NCBI GenBank assembly: GCA_900542825.1
Contig: UQOY01000001.1
Coordinates: 310,001-374,000 of the forward strand
From: an uncultured Collinsella sp.
Lineage (GTDB): Bacteria > Actinomycetota > Coriobacteriia > Coriobacteriales > Coriobacteriaceae
Direction: 5' to 3'
Length of the DNA stretch: 64,000 nucleotides
Part shown: piece by piece, positions 1-7,409 of the stretch
Layout: every line of letters begins with the position of its first letter
Position numbering within the stretch: the stretch's first letter is position 1
The notes under the pieces: model-generated
Told to the model about the DNA's origin: nothing
Databases searched by the model: none
The model's input: only the letters and a program-made list of their open reading frames with translations
Made by a program: the position numbers and the translations under genes

Positions 1-27
1 AGGCGCCCCGCACGCGGGCGCCTTTTT
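1..27 (+). terminator. Rho-independent terminator of a gene left of the window
   Basis: An 8-bp perfect stem (positions 1-8 pairing with 16-23, AGGCGCCC/GGGCGCCT) is followed by a run of five T. It lies directly before the first gene and probably ends a plus-strand transcript that begins outside the window. Confidence 0.75.
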
Positions 28-44
28 GTGAGGAGATGATTCAC

Positions 45-959
45 ATGCAGATCAACAAGGTCACCTTTGTCGGCAAGGGCGGCGTCGGCCTACTCTATGG
101 CAGCATGATTGCCAAGGCCCTCGGCAATGACGCCGTCGAATACATTATGGATGACGCCCGTTTTGAGCGTCACGCAAACGATGCGCTCACCGTCAACGGC
201 AAGCACTGTGCGCTCAAATCCATCCGCGCCAGCGAGGCAACGCCCGCCGATCTGGTCATCCTCACGGTCAAGACGACTGGACTCGACCAGGCAATCCAGA
301 CCATGGAGCACATCGTGGGGCCCAATACGCTCATCGCCTCGCTGTGCAACGGCATCACGAGCGAGCAAAAGATTGCCGAGCGCTTTGGCTGGAAGCATAC
401 CGTTCTTGGTATTTGCCAGGGCATGGATGCCGTGTTCCTCGACGGCGCGCTCACCTTTACCAATGCGGGCGAGATTCGCTTTGGCGCGGCAGCAGGCACC
501 GAGCCCTCAACCGTCACCGCCATCGACGAGCTCTACACACGCTGCGGCATCGCCCATACCGTCGAGAGCGACATTGCGCACCGCATGTGGGCCAAACTCA
601 TGCTCAACGACGGCATCAACCAGACCTGTATGGCCTACGGCGGGACCTACGGAAGCGCCACGGAGCCGGACTCCGAGCAGCGTCGCTGCTTTGTTTCTGC
701 CATGCGAGAGACGCTTGCGGTCGCCAACGCCGAGGGCATTGAGCTGACTGAGGCAGATCTGACGCAGATGGTGCACCTCATCGAGGGAATCGACCCCGCC
801 GGTATGCCCTCGATGGCTCAAGACCGCGTCGCAAGGCGCAAAACCGAAGTTGATGAGTTCGCGGGCACCATTTGCCGCCTGGCCGCCAAACACGATATCC
901 AAGTGCCGCAAAACGATTGGCTCTACCAGAGGATTCGCGAAATAGAAAGCAGCTGGTAG
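45..959 (+). CDS. Ketopantoate reductase-like (ApbA/PanE family) oxidoreductase
   Basis: A 304-residue protein with an N-terminal Rossmann fold carrying a glycine-rich GKGGVG motif after the first strand and an ApbA-type C-terminal helical domain with the family's conserved Lys-Asn pair region (around MWAKLMLNDG). The family reduces 2-dehydropantoate to pantoate with NADPH for CoA synthesis, but many paralogues act on other 2-keto acids. The ATG at 45 is chosen because AGGAG at 31-35 is correctly spaced from it, whereas the in-frame ATG at 36 touches the AGGAG. No pantothenate genes lie beside it, so the substrate is uncertain and no symbol is given. Confidence 0.8.
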   Translation: MQINKVTFVGKGGVGLLYGSMIAKALGNDAVEYIMDDARFERHANDALTVNGKHCALKSIRASEATPADLVILTVKTTGLDQAIQTMEHIVGPNTLIASLCNGITSEQKIAERFGWKHTVLGICQGMDAVFLDGALTFTNAGEIRFGAAAGTEPSTVTAIDELYTRCGIAHTVESDIAHRMWAKLMLNDGINQTCMAYGGTYGSATEPDSEQRRCFVSAMRETLAVANAEGIELTEADLTQMVHLIEGIDPAGMPSMAQDRVARRKTEVDEFAGTICRLAAKHDIQVPQNDWLYQRIREIESSW

Positions 960-993
960 TGCTCGGCATCCTGTAGGCAACAGACCCAATGGC

Positions 994-1031
994 AAAGCCG
1001 CCGCAAGGGGCACTCCCCTTACGGCGGCTTT
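994..1031. terminator. Bidirectional terminator hairpin
   Basis: A long stem (994-1003 pairs with 1022-1031, extended by AAGGGG/CCCCTT inside) lies between the plus-strand reductase and the minus-strand secreted-protein unit. T runs are short on both sides (TTT), so it is a moderate terminator for both directions. Confidence 0.7.
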
Positions 1032-1040
1032 CATCTTCAT

Positions 1041-1142
1041 CTATAGCCAGTAGTCGATGTCCCGACGGCTAGAGCTGCGACTCCGACGCCTGGCCCTCAT
1101 CGTCGCGACAAAGGACGGCTCTGTTAGCTCAAGCGCATACAT
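1041..1142 (-). CDS. Candidate 33-residue arginine/serine-rich small protein
   Basis: A short open frame starts with MYALELTEPSFVATM, continues with a strongly basic Arg/Ser-rich stretch and ends in RDIDYWL. An AAGGA sequence lies about 10 bases before the ATG. It sits between the stop of the secreted-protein gene (1207) and the hairpin at 994-1031, so it could be the last cistron of that transcript. No family is recognised. A frame this short can arise by chance in GC-rich DNA, so this is only a candidate. Confidence 0.25.
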   Translation of the reverse strand: MYALELTEPSFVATMRARRRSRSSSRRDIDYWL

Positions 1143-1206
1143 AGAACGAGCGTCCTTACGTTGGGTAAAGACGCCCGCCCGTCATGTCCTATTGGCTTAT
1201 GGCAGA

Positions 1207-1983
1207 TTACCAACCGGTGTAATAATCGGTAGTTCCGGCTGCGCAACCCGAATCGTAGACCTTGCACTCGCCCTTAGAGCCCGTAAAAGTGGAGCCCTGG
1301 GACTTATCGCTCGCTGCCACAACGTAGTAGCCGTCGGCATCGCGCCAGAAACCCTCGGAATCCTGCGTCCACTCACCCGTGCGGTGATGGTAGAGCACGT
1401 TGCTGCTGTAATAGGTCTCACGACGACCGTTATAGTTATTGACGCCGGCGGAACGCGTCAGTCCCGAACCATTCGCATAATACGCAGCTGCCGTATAGGA
1501 CGGCCCGTAGCCTGCGTTGCCATATGAAGCCTGGGCGGCCTCGACGGCTTCTGCCTCGGCGGCCGCAGCCTCGAGCGCCTCGCGCTTAGCATTCTCGAGC
1601 GTCGTGCGCAGCTCATCGAGCTCGGTCGATTTGGCATCGACCTCCTCCATCGTCAAAAGACTGCCCGCACCATCGATACAACCTTGCAGTACAGCGCGCT
1701 CGTCATCGGTGGCATAGTCACCATACATGTTCATGATAATTTGAGCGCGAACTTCCAAAGAGTCGCGCTTGGCCCCCATGGAGGCGTTCCACTCCTGCAT
1801 GGAGCCAAAACCGTCGCCGCGATAATCGACGGGCTGCATCAACGTGGCCTCGGAGGGCGCGGACCCAACCGCGTCGGACAGCGTCGCCGCGTGGGCCTCG
1901 GTTACGCCGGCACCCACCAAAAGCGCCACGGCGAGCGCGGCAGAAAGGGCGGCGGCCTTCGGTTTTCGTGAATCGATCCTCAT
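1207..1983 (-). CDS. Secreted coiled-coil protein with a barrel-like C-terminal domain
   Basis: A 258-residue protein with a clear Sec signal peptide (basic MRIDSRKPK, hydrophobic core, cleavage near AHA-AT). The middle, roughly residues 70-140, contains a charged then Ala/Glu-rich stretch suggesting a helix or coiled coil. The last ~45 residues (GYYVVAASD ... KVYDSGCAAGTTDYYTGW) resemble the end of small extracellular double-psi barrel or 3D-type wall-associated domains, but this is pattern memory and not a firm match. GGAGG lies about 10 bases before the ATG at 1983; upstream in-frame ATGs lack such a site and would bury the signal peptide. Function is unknown; a cell-envelope role is inferred. 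Confidence 0.7.
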   Translation of the reverse strand: MRIDSRKPKAAALSAALAVALLVGAGVTEAHAATLSDAVGSAPSEATLMQPVDYRGDGFGSMQEWNASMGAKRDSLEVRAQIIMNMYGDYATDDERAVLQGCIDGAGSLLTMEEVDAKSTELDELRTTLENAKREALEAAAAEAEAVEAAQASYGNAGYGPSYTAAAYYANGSGLTRSAGVNNYNGRRETYYSSNVLYHHRTGEWTQDSEGFWRDADGYYVVAASDKSQGSTFTGSKGECKVYDSGCAAGTTDYYTGW

Positions 1984-2295
1984 GTAGCTGGAAACCTCCG
2001 TAGTGCGTTTTTGCTGCGTTAGAGCTGTGTGTGATTCGATCGCGCTGCATAGTACCCCGAGCAAATCGCGACCTGCGGTTTTACTCAAAAGGAGCACGTC
2101 AATTGCGTAAAACTCACATCCTCTCAACAGGAGTTTTCCACAACTCGAATGCATAAAGCGTGCCAAAAACCCTGTTTTTGCACCCTCTCTATGCAAAAAA
2201 GGCGCCTGTGCGACCATTGTTCGCACAGGCGCCTTGAGCAGGCATTTAATGCAGTTATACCTATCGAGTCACAAGGGGTCCTTGCACAAGTCGCC
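1984..2295. other. Intergenic region: secreted-protein promoter side and metY 3' end
   Basis: This 312-bp gap holds the ribosome binding site of the secreted-protein gene (GGAGG near 1994) and, at the right, the metY terminator (2195-2235). I see no further gene. No convincing pair of promoter hexamers was found for the secreted-protein gene. Confidence 0.6.
2195..2235 (-). terminator. Terminator of metY
   Basis: A perfect 15-bp stem (2199-2213 with 2221-2235) with a 7-base loop is followed, in the minus direction, by a run of six T. It lies 60 bp beyond the metY stop. Confidence 0.9.
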
Positions 2296-3606
2296 TTACT
2301 CGTCCAGCGCGGCGAAGGCCTGCTTCAGATCCCAAATGATGTCCTCGGCGTTCTCGGTACCGATGGAAAGACGGATCGTGGAGGGCGTGATGTTCTGCTC
2401 GGCGAGCTCCTCGGCAGAGAGCTGGGAGTGCGTGGTGGTAGCCGGGTGCACGACGAGCGACTTGACGTCGGCCACGTTGGCGAGCAGCGAGAAGACCTGC
2501 AGGTGGTCGATGAACTTCCAGGCAGCCTCCTGACCACCCTTGATCTCAAAGGTAAAGATCGAAGCGCCGCCGCGGGGGAAGTACTTCTGATAGAGCTCAT
2601 GGTCGGGGTGCTCGGGCAGGCTCGGGTGGTTCACCTTGGCAACGTGGCTGTCGCCGGCAAGGAACTCAACGACCTTCTTGGTGTTCTCGACATGGCGGTC
2701 AACGCGCAGCGACAGGGTCTCGGTGCCCTGGAGCAGGATCCAGGCGTTAAACGGGCTAATGCAAGCGCCCTCGTCACGCAGCAGGATAGCGCGGACATAG
2801 GTTGCGAAGGCGGCGGGACCGGCAGCCTCGGCAAACGAAACACCGTGGTAGGAGGGGTTGGGCTCAGCGATCTGAGCGTACTTTCCGCTCGCCTTCCAAT
2901 CGAAGTTGCCGCCATCGACAATCACACCGCCCAACGAGGTGCCGTGGCCGCCGATGAACTTGGTTGCGGAGTGCACGACGATGTTGGCACCATGCTCCAG
3001 CGGACGGAACAAATACGGGGTGCCGAAGGTGTTGTCGACGACAACCGGCAGACCGTGCTTCTTGGCGATATCGGAGATGGCGTCGATGTTAGGGATGTCG
3101 GAGTTGGGGTTACCGAGCGTCTCGAGATAAATGACCGTGGTGTTGTCCTTGATGGCACCCTCGACCTCTTCCAGGTTATGGGCATCGACAAACGTGGTCT
3201 CGACGCCAAACTGGGAGAGTGTATGCTCCAGCAGGTTGTAGGAGCCACCGTAAATGGTCTTCTGGGCGACCACGTGGTCACCGGCCTGGGCGAGGGCCTG
3301 CAGGGTATAGGTGATGGCGGCGGCGCCAGAGGCGACGGCGAGACCAGCAACGCCGCCCTCGAGCGCGGCGATACGGTCCTCGAAGACGCCCTGGGTGGAG
3401 TTGGTCAGACGGCCATAGATGTTACCGGCGTCGGCAAGACCAAAGCGGTCGGCGGCGTGCTGGGAGTTGCGGAACACATAGCTCGTGGTCTGGTAGATAG
3501 GCACGGCACGGGAGTCGGATGCAGGATCGGCGCTCTCCTGGCCAACGTGCAGCTGCAGGGTATCGAAACCAAAGGTGTGCTCGGGGTTGTTGATGAACTG
3601 GCTCAT
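2296..3606 (-). CDS. metY: O-acetylhomoserine sulfhydrylase (aminocarboxypropyltransferase)
   Basis: A 436-residue PLP enzyme of the Cys/Met metabolism family. Seen: the pyridoxal lysine motif SATKFIGGHG (Lys216), YGR at the tetramer interface, and VVDNTFGTPYL before the lysine. Its length and N-terminus (FGFDTLQLHVGQ) match MetY/OAH sulfhydrylases rather than the shorter MetB/MetC. It would make homocysteine from O-acetylhomoserine and sulfide. AAGGAG precedes the ATG. The gene has its own terminator, and a leader peptide and a LysR-type activator site lie upstream, so control by sulfur amino acids is likely. Confidence 0.92.
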   Translation of the reverse strand: MSQFINNPEHTFGFDTLQLHVGQESADPASDSRAVPIYQTTSYVFRNSQHAADRFGLADAGNIYGRLTNSTQGVFEDRIAALEGGVAGLAVASGAAAITYTLQALAQAGDHVVAQKTIYGGSYNLLEHTLSQFGVETTFVDAHNLEEVEGAIKDNTTVIYLETLGNPNSDIPNIDAISDIAKKHGLPVVVDNTFGTPYLFRPLEHGANIVVHSATKFIGGHGTSLGGVIVDGGNFDWKASGKYAQIAEPNPSYHGVSFAEAAGPAAFATYVRAILLRDEGACISPFNAWILLQGTETLSLRVDRHVENTKKVVEFLAGDSHVAKVNHPSLPEHPDHELYQKYFPRGGASIFTFEIKGGQEAAWKFIDHLQVFSLLANVADVKSLVVHPATTTHSQLSAEELAEQNITPSTIRLSIGTENAEDIIWDLKQAFAALDE

Positions 3607-3660
3607 GATGATCTCCTTGATCGAACGAAAGTAAATAAAAAGAGAGAAGTAAGTCGCTGT

Positions 3661-3692
3661 CTCCTGATCACGCCAACGGGCGCAAACAGGAG
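3661..3692 (-). promoter_or_regulatory. Hairpin overlapping the end of the metY leader peptide
   Basis: CTCCTG (3661-3666) pairs with CAGGAG (3687-3692), with an inner CGCC/GGCG stem. In the transcript the first arm contains the second Cys codon of the leader peptide and the second arm lies just past its stop. A pyrimidine-rich stretch with TTTTT follows about 20 bases later. The layout would allow a stalled ribosome to control folding, but it is not a textbook terminator. Confidence 0.4.
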
Positions 3693-3721
3693 CCCGGCAT
3701 TCGTCTTGGCAAGCAATTCAT
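3668..3721 (-). CDS. Probable 17-residue leader peptide of metY
   Basis: The peptide MNCLPRRMPGSCLRPLA has a strong ribosome binding site (AAAGGAGG, 7 bases before the ATG), much better than expected by chance for such a short frame. It contains two Cys and two Met codons, fitting a metY leader. The second Cys codon lies in the arm of a hairpin spanning the leader stop. Cysteine-rich leader peptides that attenuate sulfur genes are known in mycobacteria; similarity of mechanism here is inference. Confidence 0.55.
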   Translation of the reverse strand: MNCLPRRMPGSCLRPLA

Positions 3722-3789
3722 GTGCGGGCCTCCTTTCGCGCCCCGGTTCCGTGGTTGGCTTAATTACCTACCGCCTTTGTGTGTTTTGA

Positions 3790-3818
3790 ATAGTACGGGC
3801 ATCGTTTCGCTCGGTCAA
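3790..3818 (-). promoter_or_regulatory. Probable sigma-70 promoter of metY
   Basis: TTGACC (3813-3818) and TACTAT (3790-3795) are separated by exactly 17 bp on the minus strand, predicting a start near 3783 and a leader of about 175 nt that contains the leader peptide. Confidence 0.65.
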
Positions 3819-3840
3819 TCACTTAAAAGCGCTAACCTGT

Positions 3841-3863
3841 TATCGGTTTTTTAGATAGCTATC
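3841..3863. promoter_or_regulatory. Candidate LysR-type operator
   Basis: TATC-N9-GATA (3841-3857) fits the T-N11-A pattern of LysR sites and is overlapped by the palindrome GATAGCTATC (3854-3863). It is centred about 66 bp upstream of the predicted metY start and just before the divergent LysR gene, the usual place for the recognition site of such a regulator. Confidence 0.5.
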
Positions 3864-3879
3864 GAAAGGACGGGCGCCG

Positions 3880-4782
3880 ATGACCCTCCAGCAGCTTCGT
3901 TTTCTGATCGCCGTGGCAGAATCCGGCTCAATCAACGCCGCAGCTCAGCGCCTCTATACCGCTCAGTCCAACATCTCAAACGCCGTCAAAAGCCTGGAAC
4001 AGGAGCTCCATCTGGAGATCTTTACGCGCTCCAGCCGCGGCGTCACGCTCACCAACGACGGCACCGAGCTTTTGGGTTATGCACGCCAGGTCGTCGAGCA
4101 GGCCGATATGCTCGAGGCACGCTACGAGGACGGCGGCACCCCGCAAGCCCGCCTCGCCATTTCCGCCCAGCACTACGCCTTTTCGGTCGAGGCCTTTGTC
4201 AACGTGGTCGAGCGCTGCCGCGACAGCAAGTTCGAGTTCATCATGCGCGAGACCACCACATCGCAGATTATCGACGACGTCCGCGCATTTCGCAGCGATA
4301 TCGGCATTCTGTACCTGGATGACTTTAACGCCCGCGTTCTGCAGAAGGCCTTCGCCGATGCCCGCGCGAGCTTCCACCCCCTCTTCGACGCGACGGTCCA
4401 CGTCTTCGTTAGCGAGCGCCACCCGCTCGCACGCCGCCCTCAGCTGTCCCTTGCCGACCTCACGCCCTATACGCGCTACAGCTTTGAGCAGGGAACTTCA
4501 AACTCCTTCTATTACGCCGAGGAACCTTTTAGCTATATCCCTTGCGACCGCAACATTCGAATCTCGGACCGCGGGACGCTCACCAACCTACTTATCACGT
4601 CGAACGGTTACACCCTGTCGACCGGTGTCCTCTCCAATGAAATGCAATGGGGTATGGCATCGATCCCGTTAGCAGATGCCCCAACGATGCACGTAGGCTA
4701 TATCATGCACGACGAGCGCAAGCCCTCTCCCCTCCTGCAACAATACCTCGACGAGCTCAACCACATCATCCATGCCAACTAA
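3880..4782 (+). CDS. LysR-family transcriptional regulator
   Basis: A 300-residue protein with the N-terminal winged helix-turn-helix typical of LysR (residues 1-60, SGSINAAAQRLYTAQSNIS ... SLEQEL) and a C-terminal two-lobed effector-binding domain. AAAGGA precedes the ATG by about 10 bases. It is divergent from metY, with a LysR-like site between them, so it probably controls metY and itself in response to a sulfur or methionine-pathway metabolite. This is inferred from position only. Confidence 0.88.
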   Translation: MTLQQLRFLIAVAESGSINAAAQRLYTAQSNISNAVKSLEQELHLEIFTRSSRGVTLTNDGTELLGYARQVVEQADMLEARYEDGGTPQARLAISAQHYAFSVEAFVNVVERCRDSKFEFIMRETTTSQIIDDVRAFRSDIGILYLDDFNARVLQKAFADARASFHPLFDATVHVFVSERHPLARRPQLSLADLTPYTRYSFEQGTSNSFYYAEEPFSYIPCDRNIRISDRGTLTNLLITSNGYTLSTGVLSNEMQWGMASIPLADAPTMHVGYIMHDERKPSPLLQQYLDELNHIIHAN

Positions 4783-4796
4783 CTGTCGGAAGACGG

Positions 4797-4823
4797 GGTA
4801 GAACTCGTAGATTTCTAGCCCCC
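4797..4823 (+). terminator. Weak terminator-like hairpin after the LysR gene
   Basis: GGGGTAGAA and TTCTAGCCCC can pair with one bulge. No T run follows, so termination is doubtful. Confidence 0.3.
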
Positions 4824-4881
4824 GGCGGGCATGGCGCTACAATGGTCACTCACATGAAACGCACCCAACGAAAGGAAGCCC

Positions 4882-5367
4882 GTGAAGGTCATCATCTATA
4901 CCGACGGCTCGGCCCGATCAAATCCGGGACGCGGCGGCTACGGCGCCGTGCTCAAATACACCAACCCCGCCGGCAAGACCTTCACCTCCGAGCTTTCGCG
5001 CGGCTACGCCAAGACCACCAACAACCGCATGGAGCTCATGGCGGTCATCGTGGCGCTCGAGGCACTTAACCGCCCCTGCGAGGTCGAAGTCCATTCCGAT
5101 TCGCAATACGTCGTCAACGCCTTTAGCAAACACTGGATCGACGGCTGGAAAAAGCGCGGGTGGAAAACTGCCAACAAGCAGCCCGTCAAGAACCGCGACC
5201 TGTGGGAGCGTCTGCTTGCCGCAAAGAGCAAGCATAAGGTGGAGTTCATCTGGGTTAAGGGGCATGCCGGCCACGAGCTCAATGAGCGCTGCGACGAACT
5301 CGCCACCACCGCGGCCGACGGCAGTAACCTCGACATTGACACCGGCTTTAACGAGAGCGACCTGTAA
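4882..5367 (+). CDS. rnhA: Ribonuclease HI
   Basis: A 161-residue protein with all catalytic residues of RNase HI: Asp8 (YTDGS), Glu51 (RMELMA), Asp73 (HSDSQYV), His128 (KGHAGH) and Asp138 (RCDELA). The basic handle region KKRGWKTANKQPVKNRDLW (residues 90-108) is present. It removes RNA from RNA-DNA hybrids. The start is GTG at 4882, with AAAGGA at 4871-4876. Confidence 0.97.
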   Translation: MKVIIYTDGSARSNPGRGGYGAVLKYTNPAGKTFTSELSRGYAKTTNNRMELMAVIVALEALNRPCEVEVHSDSQYVVNAFSKHWIDGWKKRGWKTANKQPVKNRDLWERLLAAKSKHKVEFIWVKGHAGHELNERCDELATTAADGSNLDIDTGFNESDL

Positions 5368-5442
5368 CGGCGTTTTCGCGCGCTATTTCCTGCCCCCTCG
5401 CGCTACACTCATCCTGTAAACCGAACGGCACGAGGGGGATAC

Positions 5443-6549
5443 ATGCTGCGGATAGCGACCATCGGCACATCCATGATTACCGACGACTTTATCCAAGTCG
5501 TCAACGCCAACAACCAAGCCGCGTTTGTGGGCACGCTTTCACGCGATGCCAATCGCGGTGCTGCCTTTACCGCCGAGCGCGGTGGCGAGCGAAACTTTAC
5601 CTCACTCGATGAGCTTGCAGCAGCTGCCGACGTCGACGCCGTCTATATCGGCAGCCCTAACGCACTTCACTACGAGCAGGCCCTTGCCTGCATCGCCGGT
5701 GGCAAGCATGTCATCGTCGAGAAGCCCTTCTGCGCCACCGAAGCGCAGGCGCTGGAAGTCTTCCGCGCTGCCGAGGCAGCAGGCGTCGTGGCCCTCGAGG
5801 CCATGCGCCCGCTTCACGACCCCGCCTTCCACGCCGTCGAGGACGCCCTGGGCGAGATTGCGCCCATTCGCCGCGCCTCACTGCGCTTTGGCAAGTATTC
5901 CTCACGCTACAACGAAATCCTCGCTGGACGCGCCACCAATATCTTCGACTGCAATATGGCATCGGGTTCCCTCATGGACATTGGCGTCTACGCCGTCGAA
6001 CCCATGGTCGAGATCTTCGGCATGCCCTCTGGTCTCACCAGCATGACCACGCTGCTCGACCCCTCAACGCAAGAGCTCACCCATGGCCCCATCGACGGTT
6101 GCGGTTCCATTCTCGCCAGCTATGGCGGAGGGCGTATCTCCGTCGAACTTGCGCACTCCAAAATTACGAATGACCTGCTGCCCTCGCAGATCGAAGGCGA
6201 GCGTGGCACTATCCAGATCGACCATCTGTCCACGCCCCGCAACGTCCGCATCGACTATCGCGGCGACGTCGTACGCGGCTCGGCGACCGAGGCACCGCGC
6301 GAACAGGACGACAACGGCCGCGTGCTCGACCTTCCCAAGTCAAGCAACACTATGGAATACGAACTCACAGACTTTATCACCGCCATCGGAGGCATCGATA
6401 GCGTTAAGGAAGAGATCTGGGAGACCCCGGCGGGACGCCACGAGCTCGGCCACTACCGCGATGTCACGCTCGTCTCGCTGCGCATCATGGATGCCGTGCG
6501 TCAGCAGGCCGGCATTACCTTCCCCGCCGATTCAGTCAAGCAGGCCTAG
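5443..6549 (+). CDS. Gfo/Idh/MocA-family NAD(P)-dependent oxidoreductase
   Basis: A 368-residue protein with an N-terminal Rossmann domain (IATIGTSMITDDF), the family motif HVIVEKPF with the catalytic-region Lys, and a C-terminal alpha/beta domain. Members oxidise or reduce sugars, inositols or related compounds; the substrate cannot be told here. GAGGGGG lies before the ATG. The acylphosphatase gene follows two bases after the stop, suggesting co-transcription. Confidence 0.87.
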   Translation: MLRIATIGTSMITDDFIQVVNANNQAAFVGTLSRDANRGAAFTAERGGERNFTSLDELAAAADVDAVYIGSPNALHYEQALACIAGGKHVIVEKPFCATEAQALEVFRAAEAAGVVALEAMRPLHDPAFHAVEDALGEIAPIRRASLRFGKYSSRYNEILAGRATNIFDCNMASGSLMDIGVYAVEPMVEIFGMPSGLTSMTTLLDPSTQELTHGPIDGCGSILASYGGGRISVELAHSKITNDLLPSQIEGERGTIQIDHLSTPRNVRIDYRGDVVRGSATEAPREQDDNGRVLDLPKSSNTMEYELTDFITAIGGIDSVKEEIWETPAGRHELGHYRDVTLVSLRIMDAVRQQAGITFPADSVKQA

Positions 6550-6551
6550 CG

Positions 6552-6953
6552 ATGGGTTTCCTTGACAAGTTCTTCTCCGGCATCAATCGAGAGTCTCAAA
6601 AACCGTCTGGCGTTGAGCTCGAGCTGCGACGCAGGCTTACCGTGCTAGCAAGCGACGCAGCCACTCAAAACGCTCCTCAGCGCTATTTTTTGCGGTGGGA
6701 GGGCCAAGTCCAGGGCGTCGGCTTTCGCTTTACCAACACCAATCTCGCACAGACGCACGCACTCACCGGCTGGGTACGCAATATGGAAGACGGTTCGGTC
6801 GAAATGGAGGTACAAGGCGCGCCTGCGAATATCCTGTCTCACCTCGAGGCGCTCCATGCCTCCTATGAGCGAATGGGCATACGTTTTCGCCTCGAGGACG
6901 CACAAATCCGCGCCGCGCTCACCAGCGAAGATGGTTTCAACCCACGCTATTAG
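6552..6953 (+). CDS. Acylphosphatase with a short N-terminal extension
   Basis: A 133-residue protein whose last ~90 residues form an acylphosphatase domain: the phosphate-binding loop GQVQGVGFRF with Arg59, and Asn77 in GWVRNMEDGSVE. The family hydrolyses carboxyl-phosphate bonds, or the domain can act as a small ligand-binding unit. The first ~42 residues (MGFLDKFFSG ...) are an amphipathic, charged addition not found in standard acylphosphatases of about 90 residues. It starts two bases after the oxidoreductase stop. Confidence 0.85.
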   Translation: MGFLDKFFSGINRESQKPSGVELELRRRLTVLASDAATQNAPQRYFLRWEGQVQGVGFRFTNTNLAQTHALTGWVRNMEDGSVEMEVQGAPANILSHLEALHASYERMGIRFRLEDAQIRAALTSEDGFNPRY

Positions 6954-7014
6954 TATTGTGTGCTAAATACGGTATCATTTACCTACCTACATTGACAGAA
7001 AAGAGGCGAGGCGC

Positions 7015-7395
7015 ATGGCCATGCAAAGAAGAAACACCAAGCAGCGAAAGCTGGTTCTTGATGCCGTGCGCCAAAGCTATAGCCATCCCACCGCCGATGA
7101 GATCTACAACGCCGTGCGCGCGCAGGATGACAAAATCAGCCGCGGTACGGTCTACCGCAATCTCAATCTCTTAGCCGACGCCGGCGAGATCCTCTCCATC
7201 AAGACGCCAGGCGGCAGTCGCTTCGATCGCACGATCGAGCCGCATGCGCATATCATCTGCACCTCGTGCGGCCGCGTCATCGACGTACCGCTACCCTTCG
7301 ATGCCCAGCTCGACGCCAAGGCGTCCGAGCAAATCGGCTGGAACGTCACCTCGCACTACACTATCTTCGAGGGCCTCTGCCCCAACTGTAGGTAG
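7015..7395 (+). CDS. perR: PerR-type Fur-family metalloregulator
   Basis: A 126-residue Fur-family repressor: an N-terminal winged helix (TVYRNLNLLADAG) and a C-terminal dimerisation domain. Structural zinc is held by Cys82/Cys85 and Cys122/Cys125. Aligned by eye to Bacillus PerR, the regulatory-site ligands are all present: His24 (SHPTADEIY), Asp71 (SRFDR), His77, His79 (PHAHI) and Asp90 (RVID). Asp at the last position points to PerR rather than Fur. It probably senses peroxide through metal-catalysed oxidation. The ATG at 7021 is an alternative start. No rubrerythrin or catalase gene is adjacent. Confidence 0.8.
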   Translation: MAMQRRNTKQRKLVLDAVRQSYSHPTADEIYNAVRAQDDKISRGTVYRNLNLLADAGEILSIKTPGGSRFDRTIEPHAHIICTSCGRVIDVPLPFDAQLDAKASEQIGWNVTSHYTIFEGLCPNCR

Positions 7396-7409
7396 ATTTT
7401 GGGACATGC

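Noticed and set aside
2132..2140. TTTTCCACA resembling a DnaA box
   Set aside because: A single near match with no cluster, no A/T-rich unwinding region and no dnaA/dnaN neighbours, so not an origin.
3607..3783. SAM riboswitch in the metY leader
   Set aside because: None of the conserved core elements of SAM-type riboswitches could be found; the leader peptide explains the region better.
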